Shown: positions 35,401 to 43,070, numbered from the stretch's first letter. The stretch is 64,000 bases of DNA from Curvibacter delicatus NBRC 14919 (GCF_001592265.1 NZ_BCWP01000008.1:50655-114654); one strand, 5' to 3'. Numbers and translations: made by a program. Notes: generated by a model from the sequence alone, not told the origin.

Positions 35401-36716
35401 TCCAGAGTGGACTCGGCCGGTGGCTGGCCACTGAAAATGTAGAAAGCGATGCAGCCCAGGGAAAAGACGTCCAGGCTGGCCCCCTGGGCAGGGTCGGCCC
35501 GTGTGGTCTCGGGGGCCAGATACAGCAGGCCCAGATCCTCGACGTAGTCCTCAACGTGTTGGGTCCCGGTCGTTCGGTGGACGGTGTTGGGCGAACTGGA
35601 GCCGCCGACGTTGCGAGAGGCGGTTTGCCAGTTCATGAGCCGCAGCTGCATGGCGCCGCTGTCCAAGCCATGGACCGTGATGCTTTGCGGCCCGAGGGCA
35701 CGGTGGTACAGGCGCTTGGAGTGGGCGTACTTCAGGGTCTCTGCGATGTCGCGGACCATCTGTAGGCGCTGCGTGATCGTGAGGGTCTTGCCTCTCTCCC
35801 GCAGCAGGTGGTCCAGCCGAACGGCCTTGGGATCGTGATCAAAGATCAGCGCTGGGCCGAGTTCGGTTTCCTTGAGGTCATTGACGCGCAGGATGCCGGG
35901 GTGGTCGATCCCCTCGAGCACCTCGAATTCGCGACGCGCCTGGCGAAGCCGGGCAGCACGAGCCTCCGGCGACGACGCAGATGCGACGGTGTAGATGCGC
36001 ACACGACGCTGTATCGTGTCTACGCTGACGTGACTGGCTTCCCAATCCTGAAAGCCATCGCCTTCGGCCATGAGCTTGGTGAGCTTGTAATCACCGACCT
36101 GGCGATGCTTGTTGGAGGGGCGAATGCCGGCCTCAATCACCGCCCGGCCGATGGCGCGAGCCTGGGTGGAGTCAACAGGGGTTGTGGCGCGCGAGGTGAT
36201 GCCATTGCTGAGGGCCCCGACGATGCCCGGGTCGTCCAGCGCCCCTGGCCGCCCCCTCTGGTATGCCGCCGTCTTGGCAAGGCCCTCCAACTGGCAGGCC
36301 AGGCTGGACGAGGACAAGAAGATGGCAGGCTCGACAAACGGCAACCTGACCTTGGCCTTCACGATGGCTGGTTGACGCCGCAGCAAACTGGCCAAACGTT
36401 TGGCCTTGCGGTTGGCCAGGATCAGGGGGTTGTCGTAGGTAAAGCTGCGGCCGTCCGTGGTCCACGTCCAACTGTGGGCATCACCACGCAGTACCCCTGG
36501 GCGGCTCTTGATCTCGACCAGGAACAGGCCTGCTGGCGAAAGCACCAGTGCATCGACCTCGTTGACTTTGCCTTCGTCGTCGATGAACTCAAAGTTGGTC
36601 CAGACGTGCCAGGAATCTCGGTCGGGCAAATTGGCCCGCAGCCACTCAAGCGCCTCACGCTCCCAGGCAAAGCTGGATTCCGCGATCACATGCCATCGGG
36701 ATGCGCTGAGAGTCAT
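32439..36716 (-). CDS. pglW: BREX type 2 serine/threonine kinase PglW
   Basis: This 1425-aa protein begins with a NERD nuclease-related domain (about residues 10-120: FIDDEGKVNEVDALVLSPAGLFLVEIKSRPG). A first kinase-like domain has a broken catalytic loop (HRALGPQS, about 337), followed by a second kinase with intact HRDIKPEN (about 635) and DFS in place of DFG. A helix-hairpin-helix-like segment (about 825-850) and a long C-terminal region follow. PglW is the type 2 BREX kinase. The tandem arrangement of one likely dead and one likely active kinase is visible here. The ATG overlaps the XRE gene stop by 4 bp. Confidence 0.92.
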   Translation of the reverse strand: MTLSASRWHVIAESSFAWEREALEWLRANLPDRDSWHVWTNFEFIDDEGKVNEVDALVLSPAGLFLVEIKSRPGVLRGDAHSWTWTTDGRSFTYDNPLILANRKAKRLASLLRRQPAIVKAKVRLPFVEPAIFLSSSSLACQLEGLAKTAAYQRGRPGALDDPGIVGALSNGITSRATTPVDSTQARAIGRAVIEAGIRPSNKHRQVGDYKLTKLMAEGDGFQDWEASHVSVDTIQRRVRIYTVASASSPEARAARLRQARREFEVLEGIDHPGILRVNDLKETELGPALIFDHDPKAVRLDHLLRERGKTLTITQRLQMVRDIAETLKYAHSKRLYHRALGPQSITVHGLDSGAMQLRLMNWQTASRNVGGSSSPNTVHRTTGTQHVEDYVEDLGLLYLAPETTRADPAQGASLDVFSLGCIAFYIFSGQPPAESTLELSEKLRVGQGLRLSDTMDGCGAKQQDLIQFATAPDLLARYDTIQGFLDDLDAVEDELTAPDPETTKDPSIASTGDRLEGGFTVIKRMGRGSSSDVLLVRRDDSDDESILKVACDIAHNDRLVAEGEVLARLHHQNIVAHRETLTVSGRTALLLKSAGAKTLAEKLKEEGRLSLDMLQRFGEELIEAVNYLESEGVAHRDIKPENIGIAESRTRKLQLVLFDFSLCRTPAENITAGTHPYLDPFLSLRRPPRWDLYAERFALAVTLYEMAVGQPPVWGDGQTSPAMLDVEATIERDVFDPVTREGFAKFFEKALRRDFRERFDNAEEMLRAWRDIFAARSTVHPSDSPAETGLAAIAPTATPQTTMAELGYSLEAQDVLERMGVHNARELLAVDRVRFRYLKGVGDKIRKEIRLTAKELARLRPDLTQGRSVAHDADEEVEGAVSVNELAAQLLPRRPAGDDRPEEAALAHYLGLDDTVKAGTWPSLGDSAQAGEVDRATLTATLIKARERWLKTPAFTELRQQMDSLVRSQGHVMSAQEAALALLALRGCASQDDTERMRQATAVLRAAIEAEAHLDQPRFEAFDHQPYLLIASAAPWAEYARQLGTAADACALADPLLPPARVLEMLEGVAMPSPDQLDGVTPMPLTPTRLLRLAASASRKAAVSSRQEMYARGMAPIQALRQSLGALVGAPELKVKDIQDRVRGRYPEASPLPDRPALDRLLEEAGAPLTWDITAAGGRGAYRLATLGSAQTAGTTTQFSRHATLQTLHVMGDGDAAEAAAVEERLIRSLDQGGLLVLTVHPRIARHAEAELLRRFGESDPPSANPIKRINFDALLLSALREQAQALKVDWNVVLQADAADRGSRHWTNLQRLVQRTLPTLRAALLNSPSPVLLVCAGLLARYDLMALVTELESNAGRPGQTPTVWLLLPTSNQGLPVIDGVAVPLVNNINNTRTLALPQAWVENKHRAKNGLLASSLVRSSDS

Positions 36717-36934
36717 GGCGCACTCCCATCAGGGTCGGGCACGTGCTCAAAGAGTTCGCCCACGGAGCAACGGAACAGGCTGCACAGAGCATCGATAGCG
36801 GCCACATCGATACGCGTCACCGTCTCTTTGTACAGGGACGTGACCGTGCTGCGGTTCAGGCCGGTCAGGCGCGAAACGTCAGAGATTCGAAGCTTGTCGC
36901 GCCCCATGAGGGTCGACAGGTGACAGCGGACCAT
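36713..36934 (-). CDS. XRE-family regulator, first gene of the BREX operon
   Basis: This 73-aa protein is a single Cro/CI-type helix-turn-helix domain (LRISDVSRLTGLNRSTVTSLY, then IDALCSLFRCSVGELFEHVPD). The ATG at 36934 (MVRCHLSTLMGRDKL) matches the usual start of this group. It overlaps pglW by 4 bp, so it is made together with the BREX proteins. By position it is the likely autoregulator of the operon. It is much smaller than the WYL-type BrxR regulators of some other BREX loci. Confidence 0.82.
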   Translation of the reverse strand: MVRCHLSTLMGRDKLRISDVSRLTGLNRSTVTSLYKETVTRIDVAAIDALCSLFRCSVGELFEHVPDPDGSAP

Positions 36935-36965
36935 GGAATATCCCAAAAATGGCGGGGTGCTGCGC

Positions 36966-36994
36966 AGCATAACAAAACGCTGATTTGCGCACAA
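36966..36994 (-). promoter_or_regulatory. Candidate promoter of the BREX operon
   Basis: On the minus strand, TTGTGC (36994-36989) and TATGCT (36971-36966) are 17 bp apart and lie about 32 bp upstream of the XRE start. It is a moderate match to a sigma-70 promoter, and no other upstream gene is present to drive this operon of about 18 kb. Confidence 0.45.
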
Positions 36995-37168
36995 CCCCGT
37001 GCCGGCGCAGGTAGCCAAGTCGGTGAACCTAATTCATGACCCAGATTCAACGCTGCGGGCGGCCCACGAGGTCTTCAATGCATACCCACCTCCCCGCGAA
37101 GCTGTGCATCGGGTCGAACCTCCCTGCTCAGCGCTCATCGACATGCATGAGACAGATCCGATCTGAAC

Positions 37169-37213
37169 CATGTCATCGACTCCACCGCAATGGGGTCGCT
37201 GAGTCGATACATG
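37169..37213. repeat. Imperfect inverted repeat upstream of the mobilization genes, candidate oriT or operator
   Basis: CATGTCATCGACTC (37169-37182) and GAGTCGATACATG (37201-37213) pair over 13 bases with one bulged base and an 18-base spacer. The repeat sits about 50 bp upstream of the MobC-like gene, the usual place for oriT in mobilizable elements. A simple regulatory operator is equally possible. Confidence 0.45.
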
Positions 37214-37265
37214 GCAAGATATATAGGATCAAGAATGAACGACAAGAGAAAATCCAAAAAGCGCC

Positions 37266-37727
37266 ATGACTGAGCCCAAGACACCCAAAAAACGAACGGC
37301 AAAGGAGTTACCTGGCAGCCCGCAGGGACCTGCATCACCCAGAAAAAGAAGGGTCAGCCAACCCCGTCAAAGGGGTGTGCGAAAGGTCAAACTGAACTTC
37401 AACGTTGCAGAGCAGATGCGCAAAAAGCTCGAAATGGCCGCACAGCGTCACGATTCGAGCCTTTCCGATCTCCTGACAGGAGCGGTTCAGAGGTGCCTCA
37501 AAGACGACGTCTGGGACCCCAGGGCCCGCAATGCGGTTTCACGAAACAGAACCATCGTCCCACCCGCAGAGCTTGTGGATATCTCCAATCAGCTGTTGGC
37601 GCTCGGTTTTCTTCTGGAGCAGTTGATCAAGGCACCGACAGACCCCAAACTGATCGAAGAGGCTGCACGGATTCATCTGGATGCTCGATTGCACTTGGCC
37701 AAATTGCGCGAGGACCACGGGTGCTGA
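37266..37727 (+). CDS. MobC-like relaxosome accessory protein
   Basis: This 153-aa protein has a very basic N-terminal tail (about 40 residues rich in Lys, Arg and Pro). A ribbon-helix-helix-like region (VRKVKLNFNVAEQMRKKLEMAAQRHDSSLSDLLTGAV, about 38-75) and a C-terminal helical part follow. MobC-type proteins bind oriT and help the relaxase nick it. The next gene is a relaxase and overlaps by 7 bp, which supports the call. An unrelated RHH regulator is the main alternative. Confidence 0.65.
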   Translation: MTEPKTPKKRTAKELPGSPQGPASPRKRRVSQPRQRGVRKVKLNFNVAEQMRKKLEMAAQRHDSSLSDLLTGAVQRCLKDDVWDPRARNAVSRNRTIVPPAELVDISNQLLALGFLLEQLIKAPTDPKLIEEAARIHLDARLHLAKLREDHGC

Positions 37728-38425
37728 TCAAGATCATCAGGTTCAAGCGAAAGTCGCCCAGACGGCCGGCTGATTTGCGTCGGCTGTTCAAGTATCTGTT
37801 TACGCCCAAAGCGGATGCAGATGCGGCATCGAATCGACTGCTCGGCCCCCCGCAGCTTGATCACCTTGTTCTCAATCAGATGCCCTGGGGCAATGATGTT
37901 GAAGCCGCTGCCGATGACCTAGCCAACCAATTCGATTTCTATGTCCGCGAAGCAGGCGTGTGCCAAAAAAGGTGTGCGGGCATTGAGGGGTGTAAAGGCC
38001 TTAAAGCATGTGTGGGACGGCCTCGGCCGCGCGACTGGTACGCGCATGTCGTCTTCGCCTTTGCGCCGATCGCATCACCGGAGATTCGAAACCCGGCGGA
38101 CTACCACCAGTCTCCGCGACGAAACGCATCTTCAGCGACCAACGCGATCCGCATTGCGCGTGATGCCTTGGATTTTCTGGGGTGGGGCAGGACTCAGCCG
38201 GCTGTTTTTGTCGCGCACGGCGATACGGAGCACATCCATGTGCACGCAGTGATTGCGACACCGGTATTTGGTGGCGATGTCTGGGATGTCTTCAGGTTTT
38301 CAAGCAGACAGCTTTTTGACGTGGCAGCGGCTTGCACCAGCGCCTTCAATCTATCCACTGGGACACCGATGCTCGAGAAGTATTACGCTCAATGGCGTCA
38401 CCTCGCGGACAAACTCCAGAGTTAG
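37721..38425 (+). CDS. Minimal HUH relaxase (MOB-P-like)
   Basis: This 234-aa protein has the relaxase three-histidine motif in HGDTEHIHVHAVI (about 163-175). An early tyrosine in LRRLFKYLF (about residue 23) could be the nicking residue. The GTG start at 37721 overlaps the MobC-like gene by 7 bp. Full-size relaxases usually carry a C-terminal primase, helicase or other domain; this one is little more than the catalytic core. A cysteine group (CQKRCAGIEGCKGLKAC) at about residues 82-98 is an unusual insert. It would start conjugative transfer of the element, using the transfer machinery of another plasmid or ICE. Confidence 0.72.
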   Translation: MLIKIIRFKRKSPRRPADLRRLFKYLFTPKADADAASNRLLGPPQLDHLVLNQMPWGNDVEAAADDLANQFDFYVREAGVCQKRCAGIEGCKGLKACVGRPRPRDWYAHVVFAFAPIASPEIRNPADYHQSPRRNASSATNAIRIARDALDFLGWGRTQPAVFVAHGDTEHIHVHAVIATPVFGGDVWDVFRFSSRQLFDVAAACTSAFNLSTGTPMLEKYYAQWRHLADKLQS

Positions 38426-38569
38426 GAGTGAATCCTCAGACCAAGGGCGGCGTGCCAGAACATCGGTACGCCGCCTTTTCAAGCCCCACTATTTTGGGCG
38501 AGGCGGGGTTCGCCACCGAAGTTCATTCCGCTGGTATTGGCGTCGCACCGGTGATCTCTTGCTGCTTCG

Positions 38570-39142
38570 TCAGTCAGCGCCGCTATAGCCCGTGGCCTCT
38601 TCCCACCCAGACACATCAGCTTCACCGATCGCTCCGCGGTCGTTGGCGACAGTGTATTCAATCGCATCGAGTATTCGGGCGCATTCTTCACGATCGGGGT
38701 TCCAGTACCAGGCGAGGATGGCTGCCTCAAGGACATCGGCGTCGCCGCGATTGCGGATAGCGGCTGATCCCCGAAGTGCATTCCACACGGCCCTTTTCGC
38801 TTCGTTGTGCATCGACTCAGTAACGCGGATTTCGTACACATCCACTTCTTCGAAGCCCAACCTCCCTGCGCGCTCGACCTCGAAGTCGATATACGTATTC
38901 TCCGTACCATTTTTGTACACGAGCTGACGAATTTCAGCGTCAACCTCGACCGCGTAACCAATGGTCACCGATCCGTCGGCGTTCACTTCCCCGTCCGCCT
39001 TCAGCTGATCGAAGCTGGGGTATTGATCGCGCAGCCAAGCAGGAGAAATCAGACATTCACCACCATCACCTCCAAAGGCAACTTTGGCAGCGTAGTCGTC
39101 ATTGGCAATAAAACGATGGACCTCAACTTTCACTTCTTGCAT
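38570..39142 (-). CDS. Hypothetical 190-aa protein
   Basis: The family is not recognised. The protein is acidic. The N-terminal half (MQEVKVEVHRFIANDDYAAK...) and middle (YIDFEVERAGRLGFEEVDVYEIRVTESMHNEAKRAVWNAL) suggest an alpha/beta fold. No membrane segment or signal peptide is seen. It lies convergent to the relaxase gene and divergent from the next gene, as a single-gene unit. Confidence 0.6.
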   Translation of the reverse strand: MQEVKVEVHRFIANDDYAAKVAFGGDGGECLISPAWLRDQYPSFDQLKADGEVNADGSVTIGYAVEVDAEIRQLVYKNGTENTYIDFEVERAGRLGFEEVDVYEIRVTESMHNEAKRAVWNALRGSAAIRNRGDADVLEAAILAWYWNPDREECARILDAIEYTVANDRGAIGEADVSGWEEATGYSGAD

Positions 39143-39248
39143 GGCTTGATGCTCCTTGACCTATGAACCTGACGGTTGATTCGACTTCTTTCGAACCACG
39201 GAGAAATGTTACCAACCGATTTTTCATTTTTTGAGCAACGTGTGCATC

Positions 39249-39294
39249 TAAGGACGTTTTGTCGACAACTGGCACCTGAAGAAAAACGTCCTTA
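39249..39294. repeat. Perfect 12-bp inverted repeat with 22-bp spacer
   Basis: TAAGGACGTTTT at 39249-39260 and AAAACGTCCTTA at 39283-39294 are exact complements, separated by 22 bases. The repeat lies in the 253-bp gap between two divergent genes. It is not followed by a T-run on either strand, so it does not look like a terminator. A protein binding site (operator, excision or oriT-related) or a DNA cruciform are options. Confidence 0.7.
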
Positions 39295-39395
39295 ACTGAA
39301 ACTTGTGCAGGAGGACACTGCTTTGGTGATCAAGAATAGTTGCAGCTGAGCTGGTCCGTCCCACGACTGATCTCAGCGATTCTTGGGAGCGTTTC

Positions 39396-39803
39396 ATGAA
39401 ACGGATCACAAAAGCAGATATCGATCAACTGGCTCAGCGCCATGGGTTCGAAGATTTCCAGGACCTGAGCAACAACGTGAAGTCGTGCTCAGACAACAGT
39501 GAGTTGGCTATTGATCTGATGAGATTGAGAGGCCAGCTCAAAGAGGTCATGGCACAAGAACCGGCTGCACTGCCACAGAGGAATGGATTGGCCGACGTCG
39601 AGGTGGATGCGACGGGACTGCCCCACCTTAATGATCTGGTTTTGACGGTCAGTCGACTCATCGCGAAGCTTCTCTTCGGTTACACCGAAGACGAAATCCG
39701 CTTCATTAACGATCGAGCGCTCGACATCGATGCCAAGCACGCGCACGAAGCTCACCATCGGGCCCGGAAGGCGCCTGGAATCGGAGGACACAGTCATGCC
39801 TAA
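39396..39803 (+). CDS. Hypothetical 135-aa protein
   Basis: The family is not recognised. The protein starts MKRITKADIDQLAQRHGFEDFQDL, is mainly helical and hydrophilic, and ends in a histidine-rich tail (HAHEAHHRARK...GGHSHA) that could bind metal. The following gene overlaps it by 8 bp, so the two are likely co-expressed. Confidence 0.6.
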   Translation: MKRITKADIDQLAQRHGFEDFQDLSNNVKSCSDNSELAIDLMRLRGQLKEVMAQEPAALPQRNGLADVEVDATGLPHLNDLVLTVSRLIAKLLFGYTEDEIRFINDRALDIDAKHAHEAHHRARKAPGIGGHSHA

Positions 39804-40323
39804 GGCCTTTGACGCGATGACTGCCAAAGGTGCGACAAAGATTGCCGCCCTTCTCCAAGAACTTCCGTCCCGAATCGGCGGCTTCGTCTTCCATGGCGCT
39901 TGGATGGGACGCCGGTTCGTGATCCGCGACATCACACCTGCGGACGTACCGGTGGCTTCGGTGTCGAAGGACTACGCAACCGGTACTCTGACGCTTTCGC
40001 GGGAGATCCTCGCGGTGGCGGATGACACCGTGCGCGAAATGCGAAGCTTTGGCGCCAGTATGACCCGTCGTACACAGACAGGCGATTTCGACGTCGCGAC
40101 GGGATTCGACAGCGAAACACACCTCGTCGCCGCGGGGCATCACATCGCCCTCTGTGGCCATCGGGGCCCTTGGCCTGAAGCTTCTGATCCAATCACAGCG
40201 CAAGTGACCTGTGCACAATGCGAGGTGATTTCGCGAACGAAACCGAATCATCGCGCACGGTTACATCCGCTGACCTCAGGTCACCCGGCTCAATCGCCCA
40301 AAAATCGCGACCAGACTGATTGA
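39796..40323 (+). CDS. Hypothetical 175-aa protein with a small cysteine site
   Basis: The ATG at 39796 has GGAGGA about eight bases upstream and overlaps the previous gene by 8 bp. The N-terminal two thirds (MPKAFDAMTAKGATKIAALLQELPSRIGG onward) look alpha/beta. The C-terminus has LCGHRG and VTCAQCEV, possibly a zinc site. The function is not known to me. Confidence 0.6.
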   Translation: MPKAFDAMTAKGATKIAALLQELPSRIGGFVFHGAWMGRRFVIRDITPADVPVASVSKDYATGTLTLSREILAVADDTVREMRSFGASMTRRTQTGDFDVATGFDSETHLVAAGHHIALCGHRGPWPEASDPITAQVTCAQCEVISRTKPNHRARLHPLTSGHPAQSPKNRDQTD

Positions 40324-40735
40324 GCGATCCGCTTTTGCTCTATGGTGACGTTACTGTGAGGTTTGGCTGTACCCAGGCAGAGTGGTTATTGTAGGGTTCA
40401 CCACTACCCCGCCGAGTCATCAGGCAGGGTACAAGCCCCTCGGGTTTTGAGGTACGGCGTATTCGGTTGAACCAGTACGTCACATGCATCTGACCGTATA
40501 CCTCACCGGTCAATACCCCTCCTTTTCCGACCCGCTTTGCTGTTATCCGAAGCTGGACATCACAGCCAGTCGACTGTAGCTGTCAGTTTTTGACGTTTGT
40601 GGCCAATTGATGTACACCTTCAGCCGATCAATGGATTGGTTCGTCCTTTCGTTGTGCCGGGTGGACCGATTACATGACCAAACAGGCCGATCATTCGGCC
40701 ACTTTGGCCGTCCAATAGATTCTGGAGATTCATCG
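40324..40735. other. Non-coding stretch, no gene seen
   Basis: This 412-bp gap between two small genes has no convincing ORF. A short hairpin GGCCGA-TCAT-TCGGCC is at 40685-40700, just ahead of the next gene. The rest holds no promoter or RNA gene that I can support. Confidence 0.45.
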
Positions 40736-41011
40736 ATGGGCTACTTGAATGCAATGCAGGGCGTCGAGCTCGGAATGGTGGGTCTGCAGGCGGGGTTGAA
40801 CCGACTGACCATGCCGCAGCGTCCGCTGTTGAGCTACTACCGCTGGCAACCCGAAGTCCCTCAAGGGGTATCTGTGGATTCGTACAACGCACTGGTGGTG
40901 GAGCACAACGCTCTGGTGGATGCGTTGGTCGCCGAACGAAAGAGGACCGCCCAGCTCCAGTCCCAACTCCGTGATGCGCTTCGACTTCTGAAACAAGCTG
41001 TGGATTCCTGA
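40736..41011 (+). CDS. Hypothetical 91-aa protein with C-terminal coiled coil
   Basis: It starts MGYLNAMQGVELGMVGLQAGLN, with GGAG about ten bases upstream. The C-terminal half (YNALVVEHNALVDALVAERKRTAQLQSQLRDALRLLKQAV) has heptad-like leucine spacing and should form a coiled coil. Function unknown; possibly a small scaffold protein of the island. Confidence 0.55.
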   Translation: MGYLNAMQGVELGMVGLQAGLNRLTMPQRPLLSYYRWQPEVPQGVSVDSYNALVVEHNALVDALVAERKRTAQLQSQLRDALRLLKQAVDS

Positions 41012-41403
41012 AGCTGGGAGGTTGGGGTTGGCGCCAGGGACTGGATGGCTGCCCATGGAGTCGCGTAACCGTTGTGACGGACGACACCTCCACCATTTCC
41101 CATCGGAAGATGGTCATTGCAGGCGGCTTACATGAATTTCGATGGCGGGGCAAATTACAACGCGGCCTGGTCACCACAAGACATTCGACATCCAGCCTTC
41201 ACTTGCGTACGATTCCGGACATGAATCTAAGCGTCACGTCTTTCAACCCAGCCAAGGTGTCTCAGCAACACCAGGGGTTGATTCGTGTCGACCTGGTCGG
41301 GCTTGCCGTTTTTCATTTCATAAGACCCTGAACTGAATTCGTTACTTGGATCTGTGCTATCACGGCATGGCTCTCCCGGTTGAGATCAGCTTCAGGAGTT
41401 TTT
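41012..41403. other. Non-coding stretch, no clear gene
   Basis: This 392-bp gap contains an open frame of about 85 codons from 41074 to 41331, but it lacks a good start or family features, so I do not call it. CAGGAG at 41392-41397 is the ribosome-binding site of the next gene. Confidence 0.45.
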
Positions 41404-41685
41404 GTGTCCCCGATCCTTGATTCTTTGGCGGTATGCCTTGGCGCCGTCAGCGCTTTGCGCGCAGCTCTCTGCGTTGAAGAGGGGCTTCGCTACCCCACTT
41501 TTACCGCCTTGCTGCGGCATTTACCTTGGCAGTCTCACGCCCTCAACGTGATCGCCTGCCTGGGCACCGTGATCTACGCCCTGGCCGGCGGATCACGGGA
41601 GGTTCTGGTGGCGAGCGTTTTGATTCTGCTCGCCGGCGCTTGCGTTCCCTTGGTCGTTGGACCACTGCAAGGAGCGCAACAATGA
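41404..41685 (+). CDS. Small membrane protein (93 aa) coupled to the Lon-like AAA gene
   Basis: It is read from GTG 41404, which has CAGGAG seven bases upstream; an ATG at 41380 is in frame but has a poorer context. The protein has a hydrophobic segment at the start and a stronger one near the C-terminus (REVLVASVLILLAGACVPLVV), so two or three membrane helices are likely. It overlaps the next gene by 4 bp (ATGA). A membrane anchor or receptor for the AAA ATPase is a fair inference. Confidence 0.6.
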   Translation: MSPILDSLAVCLGAVSALRAALCVEEGLRYPTFTALLRHLPWQSHALNVIACLGTVIYALAGGSREVLVASVLILLAGACVPLVVGPLQGAQQ

Positions 41686-43061
41686 AGCTGCCAATCCCTC
41701 GGTTTCCGGAGCTGTCGGTGGTCTTACCGGATGGGGATGATGCTTTGACGCTCGAGGCCTATCAGATGCTGGCCGTCAGTCTGGCCATTCACCTGAGCGG
41801 TCGACGAGCTGTATTCGCCTTGGAACTGCGCAGGGGTCCGCTCTGGCTGGGAGTCAAAGTGCACACGACCCCAGCACTGTCCCGGCGCGAAAGGCAGTCT
41901 CTGCTGCCATTGGTTCGGAATCTCGAGTTCATGTTTCCTTGGATGCCGAAATCCGCGCAGCCAGACGAGTATCGCCAGGCCGAGCCGTTGGAGCCAAGTA
42001 CCGAAGCGGGGACGGAGACGAATGCGGAGGGAGAGGCATCAATGGAAGCGTTTGTGCGATCGCTAATCGACGAGGATGTGGATCGCAGGACGGTGCAAGT
42101 GTTTGATCCGGGGCTAACCGATCCGGCTGCGCTGATTCAACAACTGCCGATCGACGGCGAATCCCGCCAGAAGATGCAGACGGCGCTGAAGAAGATCCTG
42201 GCCTACGGGACCACGCGCCCGAGGAGCCAACCGGATCATTCATGGCTCAAGGATTTGGAAACACTTCGGGGTGAGTTTCCAGGATTTACCGCGGTGTTGG
42301 ATCAGGTGGTGCAGCCGCATCTGAGCCTGATCGCCGCCGGTGCCCGGCGTGTCCGTATGCCTCCGATCTTGCTGGTTGGGCCTCCAGGGGTAGGCAAGAC
42401 CGCGTTCGCGCGCCGCTTGGCGGAAATGCTGGGCACGGGATGTCTGAACATTGACATGGCCAGCGCGACGAACGGGGCCGCCTTGGCAGGCAGCAGCACG
42501 TTCTGGTCCAACTCACAACCCTCCCAGCTGTTCAACGCCATCGCGTATGGTCTCCCGGGGCGTCCACCCGTTGCAGACCCTGTGATTGTGTTGGACGAGA
42601 TCGACAAAGTTTCGACCGACCGGTACGACCCAATGGGTCCGCTGTACACCCTGCTTGAGGAGGAAACCGCGCGTGTGTTTGAGGACCAGTCACTGCCAGG
42701 CATCGTCTTCGACGCTTCGCTGATTCGATGGATCCTGACCGCGAACGACATCCGCCGTATCCCGGAGCCCATTCTCAGCAGGGTCCTGGTTTACGAGATT
42801 GAACCACCCAGTGGGAATGCGATGTTCAGCATCGCCCAACGAATGTTGGAATCGACCGTTCGGGAGTTGGAAATCCACTTCCAGACACGCCTACCTCGGG
42901 AGTTGGCGCCGCTGATCGGAGATCAGACGCCAAGGACGTTGAAGGTCCGGCTTGAGTTGGCGGTCGGAGCGGCCATGTCAGCGGGCCGGAACTACCTCGT
43001 GCTGGACGACCTGACCACACTGTTTCGCACGCAGACGAAACTGTCGATGGGGTTCGTCTGA
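41682..43061 (+). CDS. Lon-like AAA+ ATPase without protease domain
   Basis: This 459-aa protein has an N-terminal domain of about 200 residues. The AAA module follows, with Walker A VGPPGVGKTAFARR (about 230-243), Walker B PVIVLDEIDKVS (about 300) and sensor ILTANDIRRIPEPILSR. The order of motifs is Lon-like, but no serine-lysine protease domain follows; the chain ends after the helical lid. It is coupled to the small membrane protein upstream and ends 9 bp from the convergent excisionase-like gene. Such ATPases act as unfoldases or motor proteins; no substrate can be named. Confidence 0.75.
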   Translation: MKLPIPRFPELSVVLPDGDDALTLEAYQMLAVSLAIHLSGRRAVFALELRRGPLWLGVKVHTTPALSRRERQSLLPLVRNLEFMFPWMPKSAQPDEYRQAEPLEPSTEAGTETNAEGEASMEAFVRSLIDEDVDRRTVQVFDPGLTDPAALIQQLPIDGESRQKMQTALKKILAYGTTRPRSQPDHSWLKDLETLRGEFPGFTAVLDQVVQPHLSLIAAGARRVRMPPILLVGPPGVGKTAFARRLAEMLGTGCLNIDMASATNGAALAGSSTFWSNSQPSQLFNAIAYGLPGRPPVADPVIVLDEIDKVSTDRYDPMGPLYTLLEEETARVFEDQSLPGIVFDASLIRWILTANDIRRIPEPILSRVLVYEIEPPSGNAMFSIAQRMLESTVRELEIHFQTRLPRELAPLIGDQTPRTLKVRLELAVGAAMSAGRNYLVLDDLTTLFRTQTKLSMGFV

Positions 43062-43070
43062 GGACAAAAG

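Noticed and set aside
40685..40700. Hairpin GGCCGA-TCAT-TCGGCC ahead of the 91-aa gene
   Set aside because: Short and in GC-rich sequence; could easily be chance.
41074..41331. Plus-strand ORF of 85 codons in the gap before the small membrane protein
   Set aside because: No good start or ribosome-binding site, and no recognisable features.
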